DNA of 64,000 nt from Cyanophora paradoxa (taxonomy: Eukaryota > Glaucocystophyceae > Cyanophorales > Cyanophoraceae): contig QPMI01000029.1 in assembly GCA_004431415.1 (NCBI GenBank), positions 62,001 to 126,000 on the forward strand. The letters are read 5' to 3'. Below, one piece after another: positions 50,905 to 63,966 of the stretch. The notes under the pieces were generated by a model. That model did no database searches. It saw only the letters and a list, made by a program, of their open reading frames with translations, and was not told where the DNA came from. Both the position numbers and the translations under genes were made by a program. Every line of letters begins with the position of its first letter. Within the stretch, counting starts at the first letter, position 1.

Positions 50905-50979
50905 ACACATAGGGATACCCCTGATCCAAGCCTGTAGGCCGAAGGCCGGAGGGCTTGGATCAGGGGTATCCCTATGTGT
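50905..50979. repeat. Right terminal palindrome
   Basis: 28-bp perfect arms around a 19-base centre. It is the exact reverse complement of the left terminal palindrome, including the asymmetric centre, so both ends have the same orientation of the centre relative to the end. Confidence 0.92.
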
Positions 50980-50985
50980 CTCCCC
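50980..50985. repeat. Target-site duplication, right copy (CTCCCC)
   Basis: Directly follows the last base of the right inverted repeat and equals 23124-23129. Confidence 0.9.
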
Positions 50986-53900
50986 GACCGCCCAGCCCAC
51001 TCCCGCCCCTACTTCTGCGAGTCTCTGCGCCGCGGCCGCCGTCATCGCCGCCTGCCCCTCCGCTCCCGTCGCCGGAACCCTCTCCGCCGATGCGCCGGAC
51101 CTGTATCCGTCTCTGCAGGGGCGGGGCGAGGCTGCGTTCAAGTACACCGCACCTTCGACCGGGTCCGGCAGCTCGCGCCCGCTTTTGAGTGGCTCACGCG
51201 ATTCCCGTGCACCTCTCACTCTGCATCCAGGCGGATCACGCTCTCGCTCTGCTCTCCAAACACGACATTCGACACGGTGCGCTTCGAATTCAGATTCGGA
51301 AGCCGTTGGCTCAGCGTAGCTTGCATACTTAGCCGCGCCGGCCCGCAGCTCCTGTACCTCTTCGACGGCTGCGGGAACGTGACGCGGGCCGGCCTCGGGG
51401 CGCCCCTCGCGGCGGACAACGACGGCTGCGGCGGCTCCCGCGCCTCGCGCCTCACCGCCCCCGTCGTCACCGGTCCGCGGCTCTCGTTCCTCGCTTCGAG
51501 CCCGCTCACGCAGCCGTGCGCACGCGTGCGCACGCAGGCCGCGACTACTTCATAGTGGTCGAGGGCCTCAACTCGACGGGCCGATTCCAGCTCGGCCTCA
51601 CGGTGAGTTAGCGGCGCGCCTGAATTCGCACGCGTTGTTAACGTTGCGTCTTATGTTGAGGCAGGACCACGCGTGCCCCGACGCGCCCTCTTGTCGCACC
51701 GCGACGGCCGTCGAGCCCTGCGACGGCGTCGTCGTCGACTCCGTCGTGGGGAAGCCGAACCTCCTCCAGGCGAGCCGCGCTCATCGGCATCCGATTAGCT
51801 CTAATAATAATCGGTTCTCGAGAACACGACATTTAAGATTCGCTCTAATAATAATCGGTCACTGTTGAGATTTGACGGTATACGTAGACGCACTTTGTCT
51901 CTGGCGAGGCGTACTACAGCGTGACTGTCCCCACCAACCGCACCGTCCAAGTCTCCCTCTGCTCCAACGTGCGCGGCGCCAGAACTCGCGATCGATCGCC
52001 TTTTATTTGCGAATCTCAAACGGGGTCTCGCAGCTCACGAATTTCGAGTGCATTCCAAAACTGCCCCTCGCTCAAATTGCGAACCGCGGCGCTTGCTCAC
52101 TCGTCTTCTGTTCGCAACTGTAGCACATATCTCCACATCTTCGACGGTCGCTCTTATGCTGCGCCTCCGTTTTCTTGCCAACGTCCTGATCGTCTTGCAA
52201 TTGTCGGATGCAGGCTGCCCGATCGACGGCTCCCTCCCTTCCCCCACTCGTGTGTCTCTTAACGGTCCGCACTTTCATCTCTCTCTATCCTACATCTCTC
52301 CATTTCCATCCCTGTCCAAATGCGGATTCGATCTGGGCGCCCGGCTGCACAGACGACGGCTGCAACGACTTCGGCTCGAAGGGCTCGTTCTTTGCCGAGG
52401 GAGGTCGCAAGTACATCATTGCTGTGGAAGGCGCGTGGTCGCCCCCGAGTGATGAATGCATTTGTGTCGCGAAGTGCCGCTCAGGGTTGCGCAGGGTGGC
52501 GAGCCGCCGTGGGTCAATTCGCCATGGAAGTCACCGATTCGATTTGCCGACGTGCGTGAGCATGATGCGCGCTGTGTACATGTTTCGCATTCCATGCTAG
52601 GCCGGCCCTTGACCCTCGACTCGACCGCGCCGCAGCAAATGTTAGCGCGACGCTCGAGCTACCGAAACCGACGCCAACGCCGAAGCCCGACGACCGGCCC
52701 GACGACGTGCTCCCAGGCGCCCAGCCGACCACCGCGCTGCCGCCCGTGGTGACGCCCGGACCCGCCCTGCCGGGCGCCACCTGCGAGGCGTTCGACGTAC
52801 CCAGCGCTTTCAACTCGTGCGCCGCGTCGAGCGTGTTCGGAAACACGACGGGCGCTCCGTCGTACAACGGCAACTTCAGCAGTGGGGAGGGCTACCACGC
52901 CTTCTCGTTCCCCACGGCGCGCGCGGTCACGCTCACCACCTGCAGCCCCGCCACCCTCTTCGACACGATCCTGAGCGTGTGGCCGGCCAGCGCCTGCCCG
53001 CGCAACGCGAGCTCTGCCGGGGCAAGCCCCGCCGCCGTCAACGACGATGACGACGCCTGCGGGCTGCTGTCCACGGTCTCGTTCGCAGCGGAGGCCAACT
53101 TAACATACATCGCCATGGTCGAAGGTGCTTCTTCCGTGTGGATTGATGAAGGACATCTGACCCTGACTCGGGTATCACGAATGCAGGCTTTGGGTCGAAC
53201 GCAGGCAGCTACGAGCTGAAATTCACCGATTCGACCTGTTCGTTCGCTTTTTATTTCTAATTGCGACTCGCGGGTGGTTTCGCTCTGATCGGACGGTTAA
53301 CGTTGCGCAGGCCCGCAGCCGGACCGCTGCCTCGTGGCCGGATCCACGCGCGTCGACGTCACTCAGTGCGGCGCACCGGTGGCCGGCTCGCTCGGCAGCC
53401 TCCGCCGCCTGCCGGCGGCCGCCGTACCGAGCGCGCACTCCAACTTCACCGCCGGCGACGTGCGCTGTCGCTGTGCTTTCATTTCCATCTCCAATTTTTC
53501 AGTTCTCCGATAAATCCGCCATTGTAATCAATCTTCTTTCACTTATTTTACGTATACCGTCCAGGCCTTCTACCACATGTCTGTCCCCACGGCTCGGTGC
53601 CCTTTGAGAGATTTCTCGCGCGATGTCCGCAACGTTGCGTTAACGCGATTCTTCGCCGCACGCGCCCCCTCAGAACAATTACGGTCGACCTGTGCGGTGA
53701 GGTCGAAGACGCGTTCGACGCCGTGCTCTACGTCTTCTCTGGTCGGCATTTTAAGTTCTCAGTCGCTTAATTTCGCACATTTCCCGCATCCAACGCCGCT
53801 TCCCCGCAGGCTGCCCGCTGTCCTCCAGCTACGCGCGTGTCGCCGAGGACGACGACTCGTGCGGCGGCGGAACCTTCCGGCCCCGCCTCTCTTTCGAGGC

Positions 53901-56900
53901 CCAAGCAGGCGTAAAGTGCGCCCTCTTCTCTCTCTGTAGCACTTTAGCGGTCTTTAACACGCCGCGCAGCTACACGATTGTGGTTTCCGGCAACGCGGCC
54001 AGCGCCGGCGATTTCCTCCTGCGCCTCAGCGACGCCGTCAGCTGCGCGACGCCGAACCCCAGCCCGAGCGCGAGCGCGACTCCAAGCCCGAGGCCCAGCC
54101 CGACTCCCACGCCATCGCCCACTGCCGGTGCGCTTTACATGCCGGACTGGGTCTGTCGCCACCATCTTCTCAAGCGGCTTCGGCTTGCGTGCGCAGGGCC
54201 CGTCTGCCCCACCATGGAGACGTGCAAGAGGGTGAGCGGGAGCACTGTCGGCTCTCTGAACCGCTTCCGCCGACCAGAGGCGAGTCCGAGCGGAGACCCG
54301 CTTGCGATTGGGCCCGCCCTCGCTTGCAACAAATGCCCTCTGATTCATTCGCTGCAGACGAACTCCCCCGAACGGATTTTCCTGCTCCGCCCGCCTAAAA
54401 CAGGGTCCGAGAGCTCGACATGTTTGTTTGCAGTGTGTAGTGATCATGACGTTATTTTTGCAGGCGCTTGACCGCGCTTACGTGCTTCCCTAACACGAAT
54501 TTCCGTTCCGTGTACCCGATCGCGACAAGCCGCCCCGGATTTATGCTCTGACCTGCTGCAGGGTCGAACGTGCAAGCGTATTCGGGATGCATGCTCCCCA
54601 GCTGCTGCAGTGGAACGGGAACGTTCATCGCGCAGAGCCGTGCGCCCCCGGGACCGCCCCGTGCCCTCCGATCCGCGTCGCCCTGAATCCGGAGTGTCCG
54701 CATGGCGCAGAATCGCGCAGCTGTCCGACGTGCGCTGGCGCCATCCTAAACAAAATCTTCCTCTCTAAGAAGACCTTTTTAACTACTTTCCATGGCGATA
54801 TGCTTTAATTTGGTCTGATCATGTAAATCGAAATACGTGCAGGGGGCGCGGGGGCGCCAACGGCATGATCACCATCTTCAGCGTCGAGGCCGGAAAGCTG
54901 TACTCCATCGTCGGTACGTGTACCCCCATTTAACTGACGCCGTCCCACTTTTAACTGACGCGGGTCGCGATCGGCAGTGGAGGGTGACGGGACCGCCACA
55001 GGCACTTTCCAGCTCGCGGTGATCATACGTTGATTTTGTAATGGCGTGCACGTGTCGCAGTTCACGAACGCGCGTGCCGTGCCGCGCCTCAGATTATGTA
55101 CTCGCCGAATGACGGGGGGTGCCCCCAGGCGTTCAACGCGCTCTCCCAGCTCAAGTGCCGCGCTTTGTTTCCCTCGAAACGTGCTTCCTATGGCGCGAGC
55201 GGCGCTGATCATGAGTGGTGGGCCGCGTCCGCAGCGTCGTTGGAGCACGGCACCAGCGGTATCTCTCCCAAAGCGACGGATCCGCCGGCGAGCTGGAGGT
55301 GCGGCGCCGCTGTCGAAGATGCATATGATTGCATAAACGCGAAAGCTATACTATGTACTTTTTACTGTTAACGTTCCTTGCCAAGTTGTCTCTTTGTCTC
55401 TGAACTTCAATTTGTTCTCTCGGCAGGCGTTGGAAATCCTTGCAGAGACCAGTCCGGTGTGTGTGCGGGTAGTACCTAACGTTCATGGCGAAGTTGCTAG
55501 CGGTGTTTGTGTACGAAGCATCAAGTGTTTGGCAACTTTGCCTCGTTTTAATCCCGGTCGCATGCACATTTTTGCTTCTCTGAGACCGCGGCCGGGCCCC
55601 AGACGCGGACGAACTTCGTGGACCCCCTATCTCGGGCGTTGGAGGCGGAGGGGGCGCCCGCGCTCCCCGCCGACTTCGGAGTCGCCGCGAACCCCCTCCC
55701 GGCCCGCTGCAGGTGCTTATGCGCGGACCGCGCGCACAGCGGTTCCTTGTTTCGCGTACAGCTGAACGTTAACGCTGACGCCTGGCAGCAACCTGCGCAC
55801 GCTCGCGCCGTGCAAGGCCGGCTCGGTCGCCGCCTCGACCGTCGGCAGCGTTTCGAGGTATGAGGCCCTAGCGCTAGCTTTATATAGCTAGCCACTGGCC
55901 GCCGGTCGACGTCGCCATGCCAACTCAGGTTCTTCCCGGACCGCTTCGGGGCGGCGCTGACGCTGGTCGTCCCGACGAGCCGCGAGCTGGTGGTCACGCT
56001 CTGCGGGCCGGGGACGGGCCCCCCCAACTTCGACGCCGTCCTGGGAGCGATGGTGGAGTGCAACCTCGCCACGTACCAGTTCGACCGTGCGCCATTTCTT
56101 CCTAGAAATTGCGGAAATTGCGAGCTTGCGAGCTTCTTCCGCTTGAACGTCCAATCTCCGTTTTCTTATTTATTAATATCATATTATCCTCCCATCGCCC
56201 CCGGCTTCGCCCTCACCGCCGACCCGCCCCGGCAGGGACGCCCTGCAGCGAGGGGGGGTACGGCGGCACCCTCCGCGGCATCTTCCTCGCGAACCGCACG
56301 TACACCATTCTCGTCACCGGTGCGTACCCATAGAGCCGCAGAAGCGAAAGTGTGCGATTGGTCCGACATGGCAAGCCAAAGTCCATTTAATCGAATCAAA
56401 GCCTGTGCCGTCTGAAATTGTGCCTGGCCCTTCCATTTTCTAAAACAGAATTTCGGAGTCTTGCTTTCTTTGACGCTTGACGTGTTTTCGCTTCAGGCTG
56501 GACCCCGGAGGCCGCGGGAGCCTTCACGCTCACCGTTCAGGACCCGAGTGACGCCTGCGGTGCGCGCGTTTTCGCGGCTGTTTTCGCGTCAATTTTTGCA
56601 CCCGAGCCGAGCCGAGCTGACCGAGGCGCTTCGAATCCGCAGCTGAGGCCCTCCCCCTCGTGCGGACCAACCCCCCTCGCTCGCCTCGCCCGCCTGACTT
56701 TGAATATCGAAAATTCCTGAATTTCGGCGCAGACCCGGGACGTGGACGCGTCGATCTCGGCGGGGGCGACGCTCGCCCTCGCCCCGGGCGCCCCGCTCCC
56801 TTCCGTCCCGGGCGCTGAGGAGGCAAGCATCCCCTTCAATTCTTATCTGTGTTGAATTCACGTTGACGTTTTAAAACATCATCTGAATATCATCATCTGT

Positions 56901-57762
56901 TGGTCGTCGCTGACCGTGATCTTCATGCCTTTAACTTGCGCAGGTCATCTCCCTTCGCCTCACGCTGCGCCCCAAGCAAGGCGGCTGGAGCGCAAGCTCG
57001 CCCGGAAAGTGTGCTTTCGCTCAAAATCAAACAAATATTTTCCGGCAGCCGTGGGTAATGTTGTGAGCCCCGCCCTCCCGCGCGCGCAGGCTCAAGCAGG
57101 CGCTGGCGGCCGCGCTGAACATATCAGCCTCGCGCATCGTTGTGCGCCCGGAATCAAAGGGCGCCTCCGAGGGAACGGTCGTCGTCGAGGTGCCTTTAAT
57201 TGGCTCTCGCCTTCGCTTTGCACCCGGGGATTGGTTTTGATTCGCATTACGATCACTGAGTCAGGTCCTCATTCGCGCCCCGGGTTTGTCCTCCGCCCGC
57301 CGCCTCCTCGGTACCCAATCTTCTTTTTCTTCTTTAATCTGTTATCTTCAAATTATCTGAAATTCTAAATCCGAATTTCTTGAATTTCAGCGGAGGAGGC
57401 GAGCCTGGCGGAGCTGCTGGCGGCGCTGCGGGCCCTCATCGCCGGCGGCGCCCTCTCCCTCGGGGCAGATTTCGACCTCCTCGCCGCCTCGGCATCCCGC
57501 TCTTTCACCACCACCGGTGCGCCCCGCGCCCTCCGCCCGGCCCTCCGATTTATACAACATTCCAAGCGTGCCTTGCGACGCAGCGCTCGCGGCGACGACC
57601 GGATCCGGCGCGAATAATGTGACGTCGGCGTTCGTGCCGAGCCATCCCGCCCTCGGCAACTCCGCCGCGGCTGCGTCGCCCTCGTCGCCGGTCGCGGCCG
57701 CCTTTAGTTTGGCGGCGGCGGCGGCTTTCGTCTGCATGGCCGCCCTGTACACTGACATGTGA
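50986..57762 (+). CDS. Subtilisin-like/PPC multidomain protein, 3' part (continues from 23129)
   Basis: The first exon piece (50986-51141) continues the Pro/Thr linker (TAQPTPAPTSASLC) in frame with 23060-23129. Many short exons then encode repeated PPC/jelly-roll-like modules with the recurring pattern RITLSLCSPNTTFDT, LYLFDGCG, NDGCG, YFIVVEG, FQL. Examples lie at about 51226-51270, 51350-51460, 51540-51600, 51660-51770, 52740-53125, 53700-54045 and 55925-56085. Pro/Ser/Thr linkers separate them. A late segment (ALNISASRIVVRPESKGASE, near 57120) resembles SEA-like folds. The C-terminus ends in a hydrophobic stretch (VAAAFSLAAAAAFVCMAALY), a likely membrane anchor or GPI signal. Exon limits are approximate. 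The protein is probably extracellular and surface-attached. Confidence 0.65.
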
Positions 57763-58664
57763 ATGTGTGTGAATGGGCACGCATAATCGCATTCTATACA
57801 TATGTGTTCACGTATATGCGTACTTCATCCTGCTCCCGCAAACGGCGCACTTCCGCAGAGTGCTCAATTGCAAGACGGTCGCAGACGGCCGACAGGCCAT
57901 GGCCCGAGCGGATCCGGAGCCCCGGAGGGCAATTGCAATCCTCATAGAAAACATTTTGGCTGAAGCGAGGGAACGGGAAGCAAGCTGGGAGAAGCTTAAG
58001 CCCTTCGGTCTTCGTCCCCCCTTGCAATAATGCGAACCTCCTAGTTCTATTTTGTTCGCACACGCTAGCACTGTTCGTGCCTGTCAGAGGCATCACATCG
58101 AAAATCGTAGCCCAACCATCTTGCTTTCCAGGGTCGAGAATGGATACCTAGGTCCAAAACGGTTTGCTTCAATCTCATTTTGCATTTTAATTTTCCACAA
58201 GATAGGCACGGTCCTAAGGGTCGTTCCTTTCCCCAAGACCAATCATGAGCTGACAGTAAGCTTCAAGGCTTCTCTTCAGCAATATTGTGTTGCAATTGCG
58301 ACGTCCCGATCGCGATCCGACGTCGACAGTCCAGAGCTCGGGGCGCGCGTGGCAGCTACATCATCCCGTATACGCTAGCTATAGCTAGCTTTAGGTAAAC
58401 ATAGCTAGCTTCAGGCTGCATCTAGTTCTGTTGCAGCGAAACTCGAGCTCCTTGTCGCAGACGCGGACTCTAGATCTGAGAGCTGGACGATTGAAAACTT
58501 GAAGAAAAAGTGACCAAGCGCTAGAAAGATCGATCAATGAAATGCTAAGTGCAGCGAATAGCTTACCGAAAGCATTACAGCTCAAGAAAGTCCCTCTGCA
58601 TGTTACTTTGAATAGCCTCGCAGATCAGAGCGCGCAATCCGTATCTAGCAAGATATTTGAGCGC
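57763..58664. other. Intergenic between convergent genes
   Basis: No supported gene. Short unsupported frames occur on both strands. AGCTAGCTATAGCTAGCT-type palindromes lie near 58370-58410. Confidence 0.45.
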
Positions 58665-61600
58665 TCAAATGGCGAGCGCGAAGGGATCGTCGCGGCGGTC
58701 GTTAACGTTGTCGACGTAGACGTCCGTGGTACCGGCCTGGTTGTAGTGGTTCTGTTCGCCGTTGCGGGAGCGACGACGGCGCCCGCGGGCGCCGCCGGCC
58801 GCAAGGCACCAGACGCCGAGGGCGAGGGCGGCGATGACGGCGACGCCACCGACCGCCACGCCGACCGCGATGGACGTCGCTGAGGCGGAGCTGCTGCCGC
58901 CGCTCCCGCTGCCGGCCGGGCCGCCGCCGTCGCCCAGCGCGGGCACGGCCCCCGGGACGACCGTCGAGCCTCCCGTCGCCGCCGCGGCGGCCGTCAGCCG
59001 GGGCTCGGCCGTTCCGATGGAGAACGCGGTGAGATGGTCGCAGGTGCCAATGCTGTCGGATGCACATTAATTGATGTCATGTTTACGCGGAAATTGCACG
59101 GGATCGCGAATTGCACGCACGCGTAGTAAATGGGGGCATTTTGGGGGCCAGTGCGCTGCTCCAACGTCTGACGAGCACAAAGGCGTCAGAATATTAATTG
59201 TAGAAGACGCGCGACGCAGATCAGGGAAGGAACAGTATTGTTATAACGTTAACGACGCGCGCACGACGTTGCTGCAGCTGGACCAGGCCTGCCTCGTGGT
59301 GTTGAAGAAGAGCAGATCGAGCGGCAGCGCCGGCGAGGCGCCCTCGGGGAACGGGATCTCGAATCGCATGGGCGTCGCCAGGTTCGTGATTGCGACGCTC
59401 ATGACAGACGCCTCGATAACCGTCGCGGTGATCGAAATGTTCTCGGGCCTGCGCCAGTGCCGAATTGAAGCCCTAGTCAGCCACACAGTATGACGGAGCA
59501 GATGAGTACGAAAGGTTTAAGCGAGGCGTACTTAGTTCCGGTCGCCGAGAGGTCGCGAACTGTAGGGTACGGGTTGCGGAGATAGTGGTAGAGCACAATC
59601 CCTGCGATTCGAAAGATAACGCACTTGAGGGTTAGCATTGCAAATGCGCGAGTTTGCGCTAATGCAGCAAGAAATCAAACAAGCTTCAAGTTCAAGGGTG
59701 ATCTTTCTCGCACCGGCGCCGGCAGAATCGACCTTCTCAGTGCCGAGCGTGCTCCTGGCGCGCTCAATAATCTCCACGGGAAGTGTGAGGCCGGCAGCGG
59801 CCAGCGGGGAACCGGTGCCGGTGCTCGGGGCGGACTGCAGAGTTTTCTGCTCGTTGCTGGTGGCGCAAACTGCGACGAATAAATGTATGAGAGACCGGAA
59901 GAGGCTATAATCGATGGATTATATATGAATGGATGCCCTGCTAGCTTGCCGCGGCGCGATTGATCGCACCCTTGGCAAACGTGAGAGAGAAACGGGTCCC
60001 GGGCCTGGACTGAGGGCCGGACCCGCAGCCGCGGCAGCCCGCGGCGCGCTCGGCAAAGGCTCTCAGGAGGCCTTCGGTCGCGGCGAAGAGAGTGGACGTG
60101 TTGGCCTTGCCTCCCCAGCCCTCCGAGGCGCAGAACGAATCTGCGGTAAACGGCCGATGAGCGAAACGAAGTTTGAGATTGAGCGCACGAGTTTGCGCGC
60201 GCACCAATCGCAGCAAGAACGATTCCGGAGACCTCCTCTGCGCAAAAGCAGGCCAGCGATCATAAAAACAGCGGGTCGGACGTAGCGTATGATAAGAATC
60301 ACTTCGCAGCGAACCGAAGTCAGTGCAGGGGTCCAGTCTGTCAAGAAGTTCCCTGATGGAAGCGAGCAGCCTCTCTTGCAGCGCCGATCCCTGAGTCCTA
60401 CAATCGAGCAGTCGTTAATCAGATGAATTTGTAACGTAAACGCTTCACAGCGACCGCGACGTCGACGACGATCGCAGACCTCACGAGAACGTCACTAAGA
60501 GCAGAAGCAGCGCCGAGACTCTGGATAATTTCCGCCTTCGAGAGAGCTTTGTTCGCAGCGACGGCTAGTGCATCAAGTCAGCAAGGAAATGCCAAGTCAT
60601 TATCAGGACGCCTTTAGTATGCACGCACTTCCAAGCGTGTCGAGGATCGGAAGAATGACGGATTGAGGAATCGGCCTCTGAGGAGCGGCCTTCCTCGGAT
60701 CGCCGTCGCGGGGGCCGGCAGAGTCGTCGAGTAGCACTGGTCACATAATACAATTGTAAGCGATACTAAATAGTACTCGGATGTTCTTCCCGCATCGTGC
60801 ATGCGCACGCGAAACGGTCTTGGAGATGGTCGTGAGAGACGAGAGCGAGGCCTCCACGTCGCCGTCGCCGTTCACGGTCACGAGGGTCTTCGCCGCCGCG
60901 TCCAGAGTCTTGTCAATGTCCGTCGCGTCCAGAGTGACGATGGCGCTGAGGGGCGCGTCCGCGTACGCTCCGAACTCGTCCGAGATGCGGACGACGAGCT
61001 TGGCCTCGTTGTTCGGGCCCTCGCCCCGCGGAAGCAGCGTCCGTATGGTCTCGGAGCCGCGCGACTGGGTCAGAGGCGTCTCCGCGGTGTTTGCCACGAG
61101 CTGCGCGCGGCGCCTCGTTACGAATTGCAAGCGCAGATAAATCAGCCGAATAGCGCCAATGAAGGCTCAGCACGCGCCTTCAGCTGGTAGTTCAGGGGCT
61201 TCGTGCTGTACTTGGACGCGTAGCCAGAGCAGGTGACGGCAAACTACGTACAGGCAGGCGCCGGTGGAGAGGGGCATAATTAAAAGGACATAAAGCGCCG
61301 AAAAACCGCGAGCAATAAAACTCCAAGCACCTGCGTCTGCAGCGCCTTCCCTTGCGGCGGGTGAATGACGCAGCCGCCGCCGGAGGGCCCCTCGAGGACG
61401 CGGAATGGGATCTCCGTGGAGCCTAGCCACAGAGTTACTTACGCATACATGAATTCTTTGCTCGCAGTGTACAATATTCATACCTGAAGGGGCGTTTGGA
61501 TCCGACCCCTCCTTGGCGGCGCACTTCACGATGTACGTGCGTCCGGGAGTGAGCTTGGTCTTCGACGTGTCGATGGAGAGGCGGGAGGTGTTCGCCGACG

Positions 61601-63966
61601 CGCGGCCCGAGAGCCTGAGGCGGAACGGAACGTGTGAGGGGCTCTTAATCTGGCTTCGTTCGATTCTCTTTTTAGAAAAGGCGCACTGAGAAATGTTAGT
61701 GAAGATGGCCTCGTTTTCGACGTTCGACCATGTGAACTCGGGATTCTTGGATTGTCCGGCAGCGCAAAGCAGCTGATTGCGAGCGCGCCGGCAATAAATT
61801 CCAAAGGCGAAGCACATCAAAGGAGCGGCGGCGTGAGCAGATCGACGTTAGGAGAGACGCGCGCGCACCGACACCTCCTGGCCAGGAAGGATGTACATGG
61901 GGTCCTTGGGGCTCGCTTCCGTGAAATTCACGTCGGGCGCGGCGGGATCCGCGATCCTGAGGGTTGCGGTGGTGTGGGACTTTACGGTTTCGACGGCGGC
62001 GCCGTCCTGGAAGCGCTCGCTCGTGACCTCCAGATGGACGTCGTACTCGTCGCCGGGCTTCATGCCTGCCCACAAATTGAACCCATCGCGTGGAGTCAGC
62101 ACACGCTGGAAGCAGCAATAGAAACGTAAAGACGCTGTGCTCGCCCAAATCCGCTGGAGTGAAGGGGAAGGTGGACGACGTGTCGGCCCCCGCCGGGAGC
62201 GTGACCAGCTGACCGGTGAGCTTGTTCCTCACAGTCCACTTGTGTGACTGCTTGCTCGTGAGTCCGGCCGCTGCGGCCGCTGGCCCGCTGTAGCTCGGGT
62301 CCGACGTAGGCGCGGAATCAAGGGTAATGGGGCGGGTAGACGAGGCGGTGCGACCACTGGCGGCAGCGCCGTCGGCGCTTGAGCTCGCCCCCGCAATGCG
62401 CGCGACGAGGGGCTCAGGCTCGACGATAACCTTGACCGAAACGCTGGAGGCGAGCGCGGGACTCTGCGAGTTGTCCGTCTGCGAGAATGTCGGAGGTCTA
62501 AACGCGCGTCTTCGCATTTGAATTATGACGTACGGCAGTGAAGACTGCATCGTAGACGCCGGGGCGGAGCACTCCGGCGGGAATGGCCAGAGTCGGCTTG
62601 GTCACGTCGACGGTGGCAGGCAGGGTGACGCCGGAAATGGTCCATTTCGCGCCCATATCAGCCGAGCGAATCCACTGGTAGTCTCCCGAACCAACAGTCA
62701 CTGCGCGAAGACGACGTGCACTCTCAGGAATCTACACTCGCGAGTTCAGCGAGTATTTCCAAGTGCGGACGGAAAGCCGGGTCGTCGGTCTTGCAAACGG
62801 TGCGCTGCGCGACGGCCTTGACGATCAACTGGCGATCCGGCTTCGAGTAGACAGTCGTGCCCCCATCAACGGAGACTGCGGGGGGCTGCGCATGCAGCGA
62901 TATTAGTTTTGACTGTAGGACACGTAGATACAACCAGCATAGTTAGATGCAGAGCTCAGTTTGAAATCAGACGAGCAGACCCGGCCCGCCGACTTGCGGA
63001 AGACCATGTAGAGGGGCTCGGAGCGGCCGCCCAGAAAGTTCTCCGCGACGACGGAGATGTTGTACAGCGTGTCTGCCAGAGACAATGGGCACGCGCGCAC
63101 GTTAGGGGTTGCGTGGCGATCGCGAAAAGCAAGCTTAAGCAAAATTTAAAGGCGCTCTGGGAATTGTAATCACATTAATTATATATCCAGGTACGCAGGA
63201 AATGACAAGCTAATGAAGCGAGAGCGGACCGACGGCAAGGTTCGCCGGAAGGATGCACTCGGGGCCCGTGATCGCCGTGAGATCCACGCCAGTAAGGGGG
63301 ATCAGGTTGCAGACGGGGCTGGAGGATTCGCAGCCCCATTTGTACTTGACCGGGCGCGGGCCGGCACCGGACACGATGGACGCCCGAAGCACAGTACGCC
63401 GACAGACCGCGGTCTCCGAAGGCCACTGCATCGTGTCCAGTGTCAGCGTCACAACATATGTGCACGCATGTGTGTGCTCAGAAAACGCCCCAGAAGGCAG
63501 CTATTAAAAAGAATTCCTTACGGTTCCTTTGATGACCGGAGTCGGAGGGGACGCAGGGGGCTCGACGAGGTCGGGGCCAGGCGTGGAGACGGTGGGGTCG
63601 AGCTCGTGTTTGATGGGCTCGCGGAAGTTCAGCTGCTCCTTGGGCACGATCGTCGCGTCGCTCGAGGTCTGCGCAGATGGATCCGCGGATCGAAATCGCG
63701 ATCAAGCAAGGAGCGATTGCATATCAAACGTTAACAAATAAAACGCGCACGACAAAGACGAGCTTGTTGGGGGCGGCCCAGAAGGCCGTGGCGCCCGTCC
63801 CCAGCTTCTTCGCGTCTACGTCCGTCAGGTACGTCGACGCCGGTACCCGCTCCGCCGTCCGGACGGTGGGTGCCGTGAACGTGACCGCGATTTCGCGACC
63901 TGCGCATGGAATCAACGGCCAGAAACTAGTATCAAACATGAGGAGAAGCAGTCTGATATCTTCCAT
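58665..63966 (-). CDS. REJ-domain, GPS-like single-pass membrane protein, spliced
   Basis: Starts at ATG 63966 with a hydrophobic leader. Several Ig-like/REJ modules follow: VKYKWGCESSSPVCNLIPLT near 63340, YNISVVAENFLGGRSEP near 63030, TLPATVDVTKPTLAIPAGVL near 62610, LTPGRTYIVKCAA near 61540. The REJ signature PFRVLEGPSGGGCVIHPPQG lies near 61380, followed by VVRISDEFGAYA near 60980. Near 59380 FEIPFPEGASPALPLDLLFF precedes TCDHLTAFSIG (about 59030), which fits the end of a GAIN/GPS autoproteolysis region. One membrane helix (VAVGGVAVIAALALGVWCLA) near 58830 and a short basic tail with DVYVDNVNDRR finish the protein. Polycystin-1-like proteins share REJ and GPS, but this one has a single helix. 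Exon limits are approximate. Confidence 0.65.

Larger units (their letters stand above)
23130..50979. mobile_element. Integrated Polinton-like virus, 27,850 bp, apparently complete
   Basis: Bounded by long terminal inverted repeats and a 6-bp target duplication. It is visibly AT-richer than the host flanks and has no introns. It encodes the hallmark set of the Polinton/PLV/virophage group: DD35E integrase, protein-primed PolB, SF3 helicase, packaging ATPase, double-jelly-roll type major capsid protein and minor capsid proteins, plus fibre and enzyme genes. No maturation (Ulp1-like) protease is recognisable. Genes run leftward at 23392-33684 and rightward mostly from 36217 to 40828 and 45820 to 50289, with a leftward replication gene block between (41852-45714). 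Confidence 0.93.
50691..50979. repeat. Right terminal inverted repeat
   Basis: Inverted match to 23130-23385, identical in the outer 75 bases and diverged inside. It carries about 40-50 extra bases (about 50785-50830) not present on the left. Confidence 0.9.
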
